In this document: one piece after another, positions 22,313 to 34,366 of the stretch
Layout: every line of letters begins with the position of its first letter
Numbering within the stretch: position 1 is the stretch's first letter
From: Ambrosia x helenae
Taxonomy: Eukaryota; Streptophyta; Magnoliopsida; Asterales; Asteraceae
DNA length: 64,000 nucleotides
Assembly: GCA_030844895.1 (NCBI GenBank)
Contig: CM061233.1
Span: 52,257,453 to 52,321,452, forward strand
Reading direction: 5' to 3'
Notes under the pieces: model-generated
Database searches by the model: none
What the model was told of the DNA's origin: nothing
What the model saw: only the letters and a program-made list of their open reading frames with translations
Position numbers and translations under genes: made by a program

Positions 22313-25261
22313 TGTGACAACCAACAAATTCCGATCAATACCGATGTGACTTTTATTATGTTAAAGTAATTTATTTGCTTTAAGTATTGTTAACTATTGA
22401 GTTTTGGAAGTTAACTGATCGTTTTAACAATGGAAACTGCGACCGGTTTAATTAACGCGGTGTAAACGCGTGCAACAAACGCACGTGCCAGGCGACGAAA
22501 ATATTTATATTTTTGATCGGTTTAGTTTATTTTATAATTACGAACAAAACCGACAAACTTTTATAATTAATTATGGAGCCTAAATAGAAACCGAGACGTT
22601 TACGTTTTAAAACGGGTTCGATACGCGGTAGAAGCCCACCTACCTAAACCCTAGGTATAAAAGGCATAGTTTCTTCTTCCTCTTTCATTAAAATGCAGCC
22701 GCAACCCCTATCAATCTCTCTCTAACCTAACCCCAATCTCTCTCTAACCTATCCCTCTCTCTCCTGCCTGTTTTTACCGCCGGCCGACCACCACCATCCT
22801 CGGTGTGGCGGCGTGAAGTCACTAGCCCCTGAAACGAGCAGAACGAGATGCGTAGGTGACGGATTTGCAGGTTTGGTTGGATGTGGTGAAGGTCGTCCCA
22901 GATCCGGTCATGGTTGTGGTTATAGTTTTGGTTTGGTGGATAATGATGGTGTCAGGTGCTGAATGGAGGTGGTGACCGGTGTGGTTAGTGATGGTTTGTT
23001 CTAGATCCGGCAGATTCAAGGGTCCAGGTCAGGTTTTGGTCACGAGCTTAAGTTTGGTTTGGGATTTGGGTTCCGGGTTAGACATGTTCGGGTCTTGTTT
23101 GGGCTGGTTTCGGGTCAGGTCCGGGTTCAGCAATGGTGGGTGGTACGGGTCAGGTGAGTGACCGTGTAGGGTGCTCAGGCTTGAAGGTTCACGGCGACGG
23201 TGGCGCCAGAGATGCAGATCTGGTGGTCCTTGGTTAGTGTGCATTCTCGGGTCAGTTCTTGGACTTGTTCCGAGTCATTGAATTTTGGTTCGGGCTCGGG
23301 TTGTGGATTTGGTTCGGGTCTGATCGGTTGGTTTCGGGTCAGGCCTTGGCTCGTGGTTATGGCTGTGTTCAGGCCGGGCCAACTATTGGTCAGATCTGGT
23401 TAACCTGGCCAGCTTCCGGTTTGGGTTCATTTCGGATCTCGGGGCTCGGGTCAGTTGCAGAGCGGTCAACCAGTCAACCTTGGTCTCATGGTTCAGTTTG
23501 GTCAACGAGCAGTCAAGTTGGTCAACGGGTCAATGTTTGGGTCTACACGTAGTTCGAGGCAGACCTGGGTTACGCGCGTAACGATTTGGTATACCTTAAT
23601 TCGTATTTATTATTTATAAATATATTGATGTGGACGAACTAGTTTTGACTCGTGAACGGACCGAATAATAATAATGAACGGTAACTATATATTATATCGG
23701 ACGATTTGGTAAATTATTAACTTGACGTGACTTATGATTTCGATTATCAGACTAAATATAATTGGACTATATTGTCGGACTATATTATATATATATATTG
23801 GTATATATATATATATTTATATAAATAAGTGTATTTAGGTATCGAAACGTATAGAATCTCGTGAATCGAAACTTTGGATAAAATGACTTGGTGACTTGTG
23901 TTTGAAAGATAATTTTGGGAAAATTGTAGACAACGGGTGTTGTCTGGTTCGTACAAAAACAGAGGAAACTCTGCCCAAATTTTTATAAAATCAAAGTGTA
24001 ATGAACTACTAATTCTGTTAAATAAATTCCCTTCAGCGTTTTGGACAAATGCATTATTATATACAAAATCAAGGTGTTTTCAAAGTTTATCTAATTGTAA
24101 CAATAAAGATGATTTTCAAACAATGTTTGGGAAAAAGTAGCAAATGTTATTAATTGGTTTTAATAACTAAACTTGTTTTTCCTCAAAGAGTATTTTCTAA
24201 AATGATTTACGAGACGAGCTACGATTCAGGATAATTATACGTTTCGGGGTACTAGTCCAACATGGTTTATACACAAATGGTAACAAGTGTGCAACTTGGG
24301 GGATTATGTAATACGAGAATTAAGATAAGTCACGATCGGTTCGTCGAGTTGAAACGTATTGAGAATCGTGTTGGTACACACGAGTCTAGACAGTCGGATA
24401 GACTATCTTTTGAGCAGTCAATAAGCTAGGCTTATGTGTGATAGACTGTTAAGGTGTCCTTTGTTGGTAAGTAGGGCACGAGGAAGTCGGTCGAGACTTC
24501 AGGCTTTGTTTGCTAGCTTATCATGGAAATTAAGGTGAGTTTACGGCCCCTCTTTTAAACTGGTTTTATACTTTCGGGGGAGAAAACATGTGTTAAAACG
24601 ATTATTTGGTAACTACTGTCATACTATGGGTTTCTAATGTGTACTACACGATCTTTGGAAGTCCCGGGGGAACCATGAATGTGCGGGTTTGCACAACGGG
24701 GAAATGTGAATAGCGCTATTGGGAGTGACCAACCCCGCTCGTCGGCTTGGAGGGCCGGGCGAGTGCATATTGTCTCAAACAGGAACAACAGGAACATTTG
24801 GAACTATTCGGGCACAAAACTGGTATTCGAGTTAGTAATGGTTTTCCAATCGTGGTAGTAACAAAACGTACGCCTAGCTAGCGTATACTGGTTTTCTATT
24901 TGTTATAGTATGGACAGGTGGACTTGGTACTTGAACTGCAAACCTGTAAACTCACCAGCATTTTTGTGCTGACGTAAACTTTTACATGTTTTCTCAGGTC
25001 GCTAAGGTAGCACAATGGAACTAGGACGCACGCGTCTGCACGGCGTCTAGATAGGGTCGCATGATTTCATAAACATTGAACTTTGGTTATTTATGTTGAA
25101 CGTTATTTTGAATAAGCTTCCGCTGTAAATGGGATTTTAAAACTATGTTTTGGTATTGCATTAATTACATTTAGACTTGTTTATTGTGATCGTTGGTTTG
25201 GATCCTGGTTTGTCATGCGCCTCGCGGTAAAACTCCGCAAGTGGATTTTGAGGGTGTGACA
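22313..25261 (+). repeat. 3' LTR of element C
   Basis: 2,949 bp, nearly identical to the 5' LTR. TATA at 22656-22663; leader intron 24535-24997. Followed by the target duplicate ATCCA at 25262-25266. Confidence 0.93.
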
Positions 25262-25504
25262 ATCCACCACACGACCCATAAACTACACATACACTTAATT
25301 AGTTCATGTAATGTCACCAACAACGGGACCCGGTACTAGTGTATTCCCAAAATGACTCCCAATGATCCTCCAGATCATTGAACCCTGGACAATCCTAACC
25401 TGACAAGACTCAACTAACCTAGTTAAGTCCGTTTATAAACGTTTCCCGCTAGGGTAGACTTAGATGTTACTAAAATGTTTAAGCCAAATATGCCCTGTGT
25501 CACA
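25262..25504 (-). repeat. 5' LTR of element B, outer 243 bases
   Basis: Continuation of the LTR interrupted at 14032. On the minus strand it starts TGTGACACAGGGCATA, the family-1 LTR start. Right of it begins satellite DNA. Confidence 0.88.
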
Positions 25505-25962
25505 ATCTATAAAACGGGAAATTATAGTTTTTATAGAAATCCATGAAAAACTTTTTTTAACAAATGATAGAAATATAGTCACTGTTAGTAATATTTTAAT
25601 ATATGTAAACTGAATATTTACATATAACTCACTTAAGTTATTATAACCATCAGTTTAAATTACTAACATGAATATTATCATTATGTTCAATGTCCTACTA
25701 ACAATTTTGATATGGAAACCTATTCTAAGTTCAAGTTATATAATATTTCATGAGTAGTCAAATGGATTTTAACAAACAAGTGTCATAAAATTACAATTTT
25801 TCAACTAAAGAATGATGTCACCAGAATGTTAAAACAGACTTTGCGATAGTTAACTTGTAATCAATATAATATCTAGGAAAACAACTATAAATTTAAACTA
25901 GAACAGTGTTTTCAAATTCATAATTACAAACAGTCTTCACAGCCCTAAATGTCATTGATGAT
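25505..25962. repeat. AT-rich satellite, first partial monomer
   Basis: Matches 27908-28365 and 29079-29530 (CTATAAAACGGGAAATTATAG and following). Element B was inserted in it on the left, and the solo LTR at 25963 interrupts it on the right. No coding signal. Confidence 0.85.
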
Positions 25963-27187
25963 TGTAACACCCCAACCGATGGCGGAAACATCGGGATGTC
26001 ACGTATTGATGATTGTTCAGTAGCTCATGGTAAATAATAAATTTCAATAAATGATTTAAATAATTACATACAATTGTTCTAAGAATTTGTACATCAAAAT
26101 GAAAAATACAAGCTACGCATCTTCAAGCATTAACTCTAATCTTCGAGCATGTTATAACCCTGAAACATGTTAAGTTTGAAAATATTTTGTGTCAACAAAA
26201 GTTGGTTAGAATTACATAGGTTTTGATAATCGAATAAAATGTTGTACAATTCAAGTGTCATGGCAAGTCTAGTCCATATGTGAAAACATACTAGAAGTAA
26301 ATCGAGTGCATAATCAACCCTTGTGACTGTTATAATGTGGTACATCCCATACACTCATGGTTCACTCGAATATGTTATGCGATAACAAACACCCATGCTA
26401 CCTTTGTAGGAGGCACGTATCCGGGGGGATTGTCAGTCCAATAGATCTATCAATGTATACCGTCGGCTGATCAATGTTAATGATTATGCTAGAATTGTGC
26501 TTACCCTAGTCATGTATACCGACTCTGCTGCAAGGAGAGGAGAGAGAGGCGAGTGAGAAAGAGATAGGTATATAGAGAGAGAGAGAGAGATCTGCGAGAG
26601 ACAGTTAAGAGAGATGAGAGGGTTTTTTTTTTCTTGTGTTTTGGCTGCCAATTTCTGAGAAAGAGAGGAAGAAGGAGATGAATATTATAGGGTTAGGGTT
26701 TGAGTAGGTAAAGTGATGAAGAGAATGGAGGAGTTAAGGTGTTTAAATAGATAGAGTTAGCTAGGTTTTGTGTTTGTAAGAAAATGAAGGAGGAGAAGGA
26801 AATAAAGTGATTAAATAGTTAGGGTTTTTGTGTGGGTTAAGTGGTTGGGTACCGCGTATACGAGCCAGTTACTGACTCGGTCTCGTTTAAAATACGTAAC
26901 TTGTTTTATCGTTTAAAATACATATTTGTTAAATTTATTTATATAAACCGACTTTAAAACGAGTAGTTGGACCATATATTTGTTATAATATATATTTAGT
27001 CGCGTTTTATTTATCATGAGCAGTTATTGTTTCTAATAATAATAACGACAATTACATATATGTTTTATACGTTAATGTTCGTGGTAACAACGTATTATTT
27101 GCTAACGAGATATTAGTGTTAACGAATTAAAAATCGTTTTATGAATAAAATTATTATTATATTATTCGGAAAACGCTGGGCGTTACA
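25963..27187 (-). mobile_element. 1.2-kb solo LTR in the satellite (relative of element F)
   Basis: Minus orientation: begins TGTAACGCCCAGCG at 27187, ends CCGCCATCGGTTGGGGTGTTACA-like at 25963, the same end as LTRs of F. Flanks are ATGAT (25958-25962) and ATGAC (27188-27192), a target duplication with one change; other satellite copies have ATGAC. It has a splice donor (AGG|GTAAGC near 26510), an acceptor (ATGTTTCAG near 26160), the palindrome ATAGATCTAT (26441) and a GA-rich tract at 26573-26591. Confidence 0.8.
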
Positions 27188-29978
27188 ATGACCACCGTAT
27201 AAACGAAGGATCTAGATGGAAACATAACATATCATTATAATGTTATTATTCTATATTAATAAAACAATTAAAACTATTGTTCTTACAAATAATTTGAACT
27301 CTTTTATTGCTCTTATATATTTAAAAATTGAACATATATTTTATATCAATAAAAATTATACAAAAATATCATCATTTATAAAAGGTGTAATTATATTTTT
27401 TATTGACTAGTTATTATGTTTTAAATGAATAATATTTTCACAACAAACTTCTTTAAGAAATGACATGAAATATACTAAATCTTTTATTGCATTTCAAGAA
27501 ACTATAAAGTCGGAAGTTAGTTATCGAAATTTTAATTTATTTTTTATAGAATGAAAGACAACTGCAAACACGACAATAATAATAAAATAATGTTTTTAAT
27601 AAAGATATTTCAAAAACGTAATCATTTTAATATTTTAATGACATGAAATATAAATTTATATTAAATCAGTCTTTTCAAATTCATAATTACAAACAGCGTG
27701 TAGAGTCCTAAAAGGCTTTGATGAGCACTGTACAAACGAAGGATCTAGATGAAAATATAACTTTAATTTAAAGATTATTATTTTATATTACTTAAACAAT
27801 TAAATGTATTGTTCTCACATATGAATTGAAGTCTTTTATTGTTTGTATGTATTTAAAAAATGAACATATACTTTATATCAATAAAAAATCTACTAAAATA
27901 TCACCATCTATAAAACGGGAAATTATAGTTTTTATAGAAATCCATGAAAAACTTTTTTCACAAATGACAGAAATATAGTCACTGTTAGTATATTTTAATA
28001 TATGTAAACTGAATATTTACATATAACCCATTTAAGTTATTATAACCATCAGTTAAATTATTAACATGAATATTATCATTATATTCAATGTCCTACTAAT
28101 AAATTTGATATGGAAACCAATTCTAAGTTCAAGCTATATAATACTTTATGAATAGTCAACGGATGTTAACAAACAACTGTCATAAAACTACAAATTTTCA
28201 ACTAAAGAATGATGTCACCAGAATTTTAAAACAGACTTTGCAATAGTTAACAGTAATAAATATAATATCTAAGAGAATAACTATAAATTTAAATTAGAAC
28301 AATGTTTTCAAATTCATAATTACAAACAGTCTTCACAGCCCTAAATGTCTTTGATGACCACTGTACAAACGAAGGATCTAGATGGAAACATAACATAACA
28401 TATCATTATAATGTTATTATTCTATATTAAAAAAACAATTAAAACTATTGTTCTTACAAATAATTAGAACTCTTTTATTGTTTTTATATATTTAAAAATT
28501 GAACATATATTTTATATCAATAAAAATTATACAAAAATATCATCATCTATAAAAGGTGTAATTATAGTTTTTATTGACTACTTATTATGTTTTAAATAAA
28601 TAATATTTCCATAACAAACTTCTTTAAGAACTGACATGAGATATACTAAATCTTTTATTGCATTTCAAGAAACTATAAAGTCGGAAGTTAGTTATCGAAA
28701 TTTTAATTTATTTTTTATAGAATGAAAGACAACTGCAAACACAACAATAATAATAAAATAATGTTTTTAATAAAGATACTTCAAAACCGTAATCATTTTA
28801 ATATATTTTAATGACATGAAATATAAATTTATATTAGATCAGTCTTTTCAAATTCATAATTACAAACAGCCCGCAGAGCCCTAAAAGTCTTTGATGAGCA
28901 CTATACAAACGAAGGATCTAGATGAAAACATAACTTAAATTTAAAGATTATTATTTTATATTACTTAAACAATTAAATGTATTGTTCTCACATATGAATA
29001 GAAGTCTTTTATTGTTCCTATGTATTTAAAACATGAACATATACTTTCTATCAATAAAAAATCTACTAAAATATCACCATCTATAAAACGACAACTTATA
29101 GTTTTTATAGAAATCCATGAAAAAGTTTTTTTTAACAAAAATAGCAGAAATATAGTCACTGTTAGTAATATTTTAATATATGTAAACTGAATATTTACAT
29201 ATAACTCATTTAAGTTTATTATAACCATCATTTAAATTATTAACATGAATATTATCATTATGTTCAATGTCCTACTAACAAATTTTGATATGGAAACCTA
29301 TTCTAAGTTCAAGTTATATAATATTTCATGAGTAGTCAAACGGATTTTAACAAACAACTGTCATAAAATTACAATTTTCAACTAAAGAATGATGTCACCA
29401 AATGTTAAAACAGACTTTGCAATAGTTAACTTGTAATCAATATAATATCTAGGAAAACAACTATAAATTTAAATTAGAACAGTGTTTTCAAATTCATATT
29501 AAAAACAGTCTTCACAGCCCTAAATGTCTTTGATAACCACCGTACAAACGAAAGATCTTGAAGGAAACATAACATATCATTATAATGTTATTATTTTATA
29601 TTAATAAAACAATTAAAACTATTGTTCTTACAAATAATTTGAACTCTTTTATTGCTCTTATATATTTAAAAATTGAACATATATTCTATTTTAATAAAAA
29701 TTATACAAAAATATCATCATTTATAAAAGGTGCAATTATAGTTTTTATTGACTACTTATTATGTTTTAAATAAATAATTTTTTGACAACAAACTTCTTTA
29801 AGAAATGACATGAAATATACTAAATCTTTTATTACATTTCAAGAAACTATAAGTCGGAACTTAGTTATCGAAATTTTAATTATTTTTTATAGAATGAAAG
29901 ACAACTGTAAAAACAACAATAATAATAAAATAATGTTTTTAATAAAGTTATTTCAAAACCGTAATCATTATTTTTGAG
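27188..29978. repeat. AT-rich dimeric satellite array
   Basis: Landmark GAAGGATCTA (GAAAGATCTT in the last copy) recurs at 27205, 27738, 28371, 28911 and 29550, so spacings alternate 533, 633, 540, 639. The real repeat is therefore a two-part unit of about 1.17 kb; the two halves share ends (GAT-GA-CACTGTACAAACGAAGG type) but differ inside. With the part at 25505-25962 about 2.7 long units are visible. No open frame of interest. Confidence 0.85.
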
Positions 29979-30016
29979 TTGTTGATAAGCCTGGTTATTG
30001 ATACTTATGCGTCTGC

Positions 30017-30285
30017 TGTAACACCCGCCCCTCTTACCACCAATATTGTCCGCTTTGCCATCCAGAGCTCACGGATTTGTTTTTGGTTGCCCAAGTGGAG
30101 ACTTCCCAGGATGTCACCCATCCTGAAATTTCTCCCACCTGAGCACGCTTAACTGTGGAGTTTCTCCTCTCATCCACTAACATTAAGCCCCAAAACGCGT
30201 TGGTGATTTAAGAGGCAAGACATTACTTATGAACCAAGGATCTCTCCTGGCCACGGCCGATGTGGGATTTTCCTAGGGTGTCACA
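30017..30285 (-). repeat. Cassandra LTR copy 1 (269 bp)
   Basis: Leftmost LTR. One base longer in the TTTCTCC run beside the 5S segment than the other copies. Confidence 0.88.
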
Positions 30286-30424
30286 TTCACCCCTTTAGAG
30301 TCTCATCGTCCCTGATGAGGTGTGTTCCTGGGGTGTCACATTCACCCCCTGTTAGAGTCTCATCGTCCCTGATGAGGTGTGCACCCACCATCCCGAACGG
30401 CACAGGAGTGGCTCTGATACCATT
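30286..30424 (-). other. Cassandra internal region 1
   Basis: On the minus strand: PBS, a short unique stretch, then a direct duplication of about 57 bases that includes a purine-rich tract (AGGGGGTGAA) and the first bases of the LTR (TGTGACACCCCAGGAA). The same duplication is in regions 2 (30694-30834) and 3 (31107-31247). Confidence 0.8.
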
Positions 30425-30693
30425 TGTAACACCCCGCCCCTCTCATCACCAATATTGTCCGCTTTGCCCATCCAGAGCTCACGGATTTGTTTTTGGTTGC
30501 CCAAGTGGAGACTTCCCAGGAGGTCACCCATCCTGAAATTTCTCCCACCTGAGCACGCTTAACTGTGGAGTTCTCCTCTCATCCACTAACATTAAGCCCC
30601 AAAACGCGTTGGTGATTTAAGAGGCAAGACATTACTTATGAACCAAGGATCTCTCCTGGCCACGGCCGATGTGGGATTTTCCTAGGTGTCACA
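30425..30693 (-). repeat. Cassandra LTR copy 2 (269 bp)
   Basis: Includes the full 5S-like segment on the minus strand. Confidence 0.88.
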
Positions 30694-30834
30694 TTCACCC
30701 CCTGTTAGAGTCTCATCGTCCCTGATGAGGTGTGTTCCTGGGGTGTCACATTCACCCCCTGTTAGAGTCTCATCGTCCCTGATGAGGTGTGCACCCACCA
30801 TCCCGAACGGCACAGGAGTGGCTCTGATACCATT

Positions 30835-31106
30835 TGTAACACCACCCGCTCCTCTCATCACCAATATTGTCCGCTTTGCCCATCCAGAGCTCACGGATTT
30901 GTTTTTGGTTGCCCAAATGGAGACTTCCCAGGAGGTCACCCATCCTGAAATTTCTCCCACCTGAGCACGCTTAACTGTGGAGTTCTCCTCTCATCCACTA
31001 ACATTAAGCCCCAAAACGCGTTGGTGATTTAAGAGGCAAGACATTACTTATGAACCAAGGATCTCTCCTGGCCACGGCCGATGTGGGATTTTCCTGGGGT
31101 GTCACA
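30835..31106 (-). repeat. Cassandra LTR copy 3 (272 bp)
   Basis: Includes the 5S-like segment; small differences at the 3' end (CACCACCCGCTCC in plus sense). Confidence 0.88.
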
Positions 31107-31247
31107 TTCACCCCCTGTTAGAGTCTCATCGTCCCTGATGAGGTGTGTTCCTGGGGTGTCACATTCACCCCCTGTTAGAGTCTCATCGTCCCTGATGAGG
31201 TGTGCACCCACCATCCCGAACGGCACAGGAGTGGCTCTGATACCATT

Positions 31248-31515
31248 TGTAACACCCCGCGCCTCTCACCACCAATATTGTCCGCTTTGCCCATCCAGAG
31301 CCACGGATTTGTTTTTGGTTGCCCAAGTGGAGACTTCCCAGGATGTCACCCATCCTGAAATTTCTCCCACCTGAGCACGCTTAACTGTGGAGTTCTCCTC
31401 TCATCCACTAACATTAAGCCCCAAAACGCGTTGGTGATTTAAGAGGCAAGACATTACTTATGAACCAAGGATCTCTCCTGGCCACGGCCGATGTGGGATT
31501 TTCCTGGGATTCACA
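31248..31515 (-). repeat. Cassandra LTR copy 4 (268 bp)
   Basis: Rightmost LTR. Its first bases on the minus strand are changed to TGTGAATCCC where the others have TGTGACACCC. Confidence 0.88.
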
Positions 31516-31770
31516 ATATTGATTACAAGTTAAGTTTGGAAAGTCTGTTTTAAAACTCTGTTTAAATCATCCTTTAGTTGAAAATTGTTATGTATCATAA
31601 TTGTTTTCAACATCAGTTCACAAGTCATCAAATATTGTATACCTTGATGGTATAATAGGTTTATATTCGAAATTATTATTAGGATATTTGAAAATAATCA
31701 TAATATTCATATTATTAATTTAGATAGATGGCTATAATAACTTAAGTTATTGTTATTTTGACATGATTTA
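31516..31770 (-). repeat. Diverged, inverted satellite fragment
   Basis: The minus-strand complement of the satellite reappears in diverged form: ATATTGATTACAAGTTAA at 31516, then the equivalents of AAGTCTGTTTTAA, CTTTAGTTGAAAA, TAGGTTT and ATAATAACTTAAGT in the same order. So this is an old inverted copy next to the Cassandra array. Confidence 0.6.
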
Positions 31771-32847
31771 TAATTGTACCTGAAGAGCACTTAAAATAAA
31801 TTTGTTAATTGGTATTAGTTCGGTTTTGGTTTATCATTTACTACACATATGGTTTTTCATAGCAGACATTGTCTTTGAAAATTTGTATTAGTGACACTAA
31901 AAGTAAACTATATATAACATTATTTTATTAGTAGTTTTGCTAATGGTTTTACTATTGATGCAATGAGTAAAAAATCTTATTATAATATGTAAGACATTTT
32001 ATCTCTCTATAAAAGGCAAGCAATTCGTCATTTCCTTTTCCAAATTTATTTCTCTTCATTTATTATGATAAATAAATAAAGCTACCATCGATAAAAAAAT
32101 ATTATTTTTTTCTTATGAAAGAAAAAAAAAATAGATAAGTGTAAAGGCTTTGATAATCAAGTTGAAATTGGTATTCTCGGTAGATTCTTACAATCAAAGG
32201 AAAATATTATTCTTATAACTATCTCCTTTACAGCCTGTCTAATTAGAGATGGGTGTATAGTGAAATAATTTGTCTCTGATTCTTAAATATTTAGAGCTAT
32301 TATCTGTAATTATTTTTGTTTTTGTTTTTGTTTTTGTCTTCTTCAGGTTTTTTGGTCATTTTCTCTCTGTATTTGTATGTATTCTTCATTCTGATGGAAG
32401 AAATGTCATAGTTAGCATTACTTCAGTTTTGTATTGAATGTCATAGTTAACATTACTTCAGTTTTGTATGTATATTGGATTTTTTCCTTAGAATTCTTAC
32501 GTTTTTTGTATTTTGGTGACTTTTGTCACGATATGGATATTGTATATACCTTTGTTAGAATTCTTACGTTTTTTATATTTGGGTGAGTTTTGTATCGATA
32601 TGGATTTTTTTTCTTAGAATTGTTATGCGGTTGTAATAATATAAAGTTGAATTCTATAACAGCTTTTTGATTTTTTAATTTGTTGTTCAGTAAACAGATC
32701 ATAGCCTTTGGTTTGTTAATGTTTTTTTATATTTTTTTATAATAATTGTATTAAAAAAGATATATATTATTCGTTAAGTTTATTTTTAAGCAACAACTGT
32801 TTGTTATAACAGTTGTATCATTAATAATCAAGATTACTTATAGCAGA
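31771..32847. other. AT-rich non-coding stretch
   Basis: No coding signal. It holds a TTTTTG tract (32312-32336), a direct duplication of about 35 bases (AATGTCATAGTTA-CATTACTTCAG at 32402 and 32437) and a second doublet (AGAATTCTTACGTTTTTT at 32491 and 32557). TCTCTATAAAAGGCAAGC after ATTTTA near 32001 resembles a Helitron 5' end, weakly. Confidence 0.5.
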
Positions 32848-33146
32848 TGTGACATCCCAGGAAAATCCCACATCGGCCGTGGCCAGGAGAGATCCTTGGT
32901 TCATAAGTAATGTCTTGCCTCTTAAATCACCAACGCGTTTTGGGGCTTAATGTTAGTGGATGAGAGGAGAACTCCACAGTTAAGCGTGCTCAGGTGGGAG
33001 AAATTCCAGGATGGGTGACCTCCTGGGAAGTCTCCACTTGGGCAACCAAAAACAAATCCGTGAGCTCTGGATGGGCAAAGCGGACAATATTGGTGATGAG
33101 AGGGGCGGGGTGTTACAGATGGTATCAGAGCCACTCCTGTGCCGTT
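32848..33146 (+). mobile_element. Cassandra LTR and PBS, plus strand, truncated
   Basis: A 270-bp LTR (32848-33117) with the 5S-like segment at 32970-33045, followed by GA, the PBS TGGTATCAGAGCC (33120-33132) and 14 more internal bases. Homology with the array then stops at 33146. It is opposite in orientation to the array. Confidence 0.88.
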
Positions 33147-33645
33147 GCGAATTTCTCAACTTTTTATACGGTGAATAAACTAACAATTCCTAACGTTTAT
33201 TACATCTTTATAGTAACTGTAACTTGCAAAAAAAAAAAAAAACACTAATTTTGAATTAAAACTACTTGAAAAATGTAAATATTATATATAAATATAAACA
33301 TATATTATCCTTTTTATATTATATTGCATTTTACAAAAACATAGATAAAAAAAAAAGGAAATTTAATAAATGATGAAAACATTAATTTACAGAACATATA
33401 TTATAAACAAAAAACGATAACTGTTAAAATCTTTATATTTGACTTAATTTATTATTATTTTTTAATTAATAGAAATATGTATATATTCATTTTTGATAAA
33501 TAAATATAAGTAAAAAATATCATGTCACTTCAAAATTCAAGTTTCAAGGTAATAATTATTACAGCCAGTGAATAGCCCTAAAGCATTATAATGATAACTA
33601 TACAGTTCAACAATATAGATGTAAACTTGCAAAACGCAGCGGTAA
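33147..33645. repeat. AT-rich stretch ending in a diverged satellite piece
   Basis: Up to about 33530 low-complexity AT-rich sequence. From about 33530 the order of satellite words returns in altered form (TAATTATTACAG, GCCCTAAAGCATTATAATGATAACTATACA, ATATAGATG). Element D is inserted in it; GGTAA at 33641-33645 is the target duplicate. Confidence 0.55.
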
Positions 33646-34110
33646 TGTGACACCCGGCATATTCAGGTTAATACTTTTCATACTTTACATACATACGTTT
33701 CGTACTCTACATACATGCGTTTCACACTTTGCATATATACGAGTCTATCTCAACGAAAACATTGAAAACAACTACTTAATATCATACTTGACCGGGTCGG
33801 TTGAGTCGTATCGATGATTCGGGAATCATCGGGAGTCGTTACAATGGTCCGAGGGACCATTGGGTGTCGGTCCATAACCATGTGTACAAGGATCGGTGAT
33901 TCGTGGAATCGCCGGGTTTAACGCACACACGCAAGTCTCGGGTCCCGGGAATTGGTGATCGGGTGGGAACGTGTTATTTATCGTGCATTATATGTTGGTA
34001 ATCATTATGTGACTTGTCGGTATGTGAAAACGTGTTTATATATGTTAAAATAGGGTTTAACGCGCCAAAAGCTCGGATACTTAGGCTATAGGCGAGTAGG
34101 AAGCCCCTTG

Positions 34111-34310
34111 GGGGTGATTAGGGGCTAAATGCTAGTTGTTACTAGTGATTAGGGGCTAAATGCTAGTTGTTACTAGTGAGTAGGGCTAAATGCTAGTTGT
34201 TACTAGTGAGTAGGGCTAAATGCTAGTTGTTACTAGTGAATAGGGCATAAATGCTAGTATTACTAGCGAGTAGGGCCTAAATGCTAGTTGTTACTAGCGA
34301 ATAGGATCCT
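34111..34310 (+). repeat. Tandem repeats upstream of TATA in D LTR
   Basis: About seven units of roughly 30 bases built on GGGCTAAATGCTAGTTGTTA and GTGAGTAG variants. Repeated at about 39560-39760 in the 3' LTR. Confidence 0.8.
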
Positions 34311-34366
34311 ACTCGCCAATAACATCTGCGTACTCGCCTATACTGCAGGTCACGACTAAAAACGCC

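Larger units (their letters stand above)
14033..25261 (+). mobile_element. Element C, complete Tekay-type Ty3/gypsy (11.2 kb)
   Basis: Two 2,949-bp LTRs (14033-16981, 22313-25261) flanked by ATCCA at 14028-14032 and 25262-25266. Internal order: PBS, leader, gag, protease, RT, RNase H, integrase, chromodomain, polypurine tract. The LTR pair differs by about one substitution and about ten 1-2 base indels, so insertion is very recent. Gag and pol are nevertheless broken by ten or so frame changes. Inserted in the 5' LTR of B. Confidence 0.95.
4341..25504 (-). mobile_element. Element B, Tekay-type Ty3/gypsy, minus strand, left end outside window
   Basis: Reads right to left: 5' LTR (25504-25262 and 14032-11715), PBS, leader, gag, protease, RT, RNase H and integrase, cut at 4341 within the GPY/F region. 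Its chromodomain and 3' LTR must lie left of the window. It hosts the solo LTR at 8497-11068, element C at 14033-25261 and, on the left, the element ending at 4340. Its right flank (ATCTA, 25505-25509) is satellite DNA. Pol has several frameshifts, so it is an old defective copy. Confidence 0.85.
30017..31515 (-). mobile_element. Tandem Cassandra-type TRIM array: four LTRs, three internal regions
   Basis: Four LTRs of 268-272 bp alternate with three internal regions of 139-141 bp. Each LTR carries, on the minus strand, 5S rRNA-like sequence (ACTCCACAGTTAAGCGTGCT, then AGGATGGGTGACCTCCTGGG), which holds the A-box/IE/C-box internal promoter. That is the hallmark of Cassandra TRIMs. Each internal region has the Met-tRNA PBS (TGGTATCAGAGCC) and no coding capacity. 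The outer flanks (TCTGC and ATATT) do not match as a target duplication. Confidence 0.9.

Noticed and set aside
29585..29773. Small frames in the AT-rich satellite
   Set aside because: Lys/Ile/Asn-rich by composition, not conserved between monomers.
30012..31520. Target duplication around the Cassandra array
   Set aside because: TCTGC and ATATT do not match; one end may be truncated or rearranged.
32970..33045. 5S rRNA gene
   Set aside because: Only the internal promoter part matches; it lies in a TRIM LTR and the ends are LTR sequence, so it is a Cassandra LTR and not a 5S gene.
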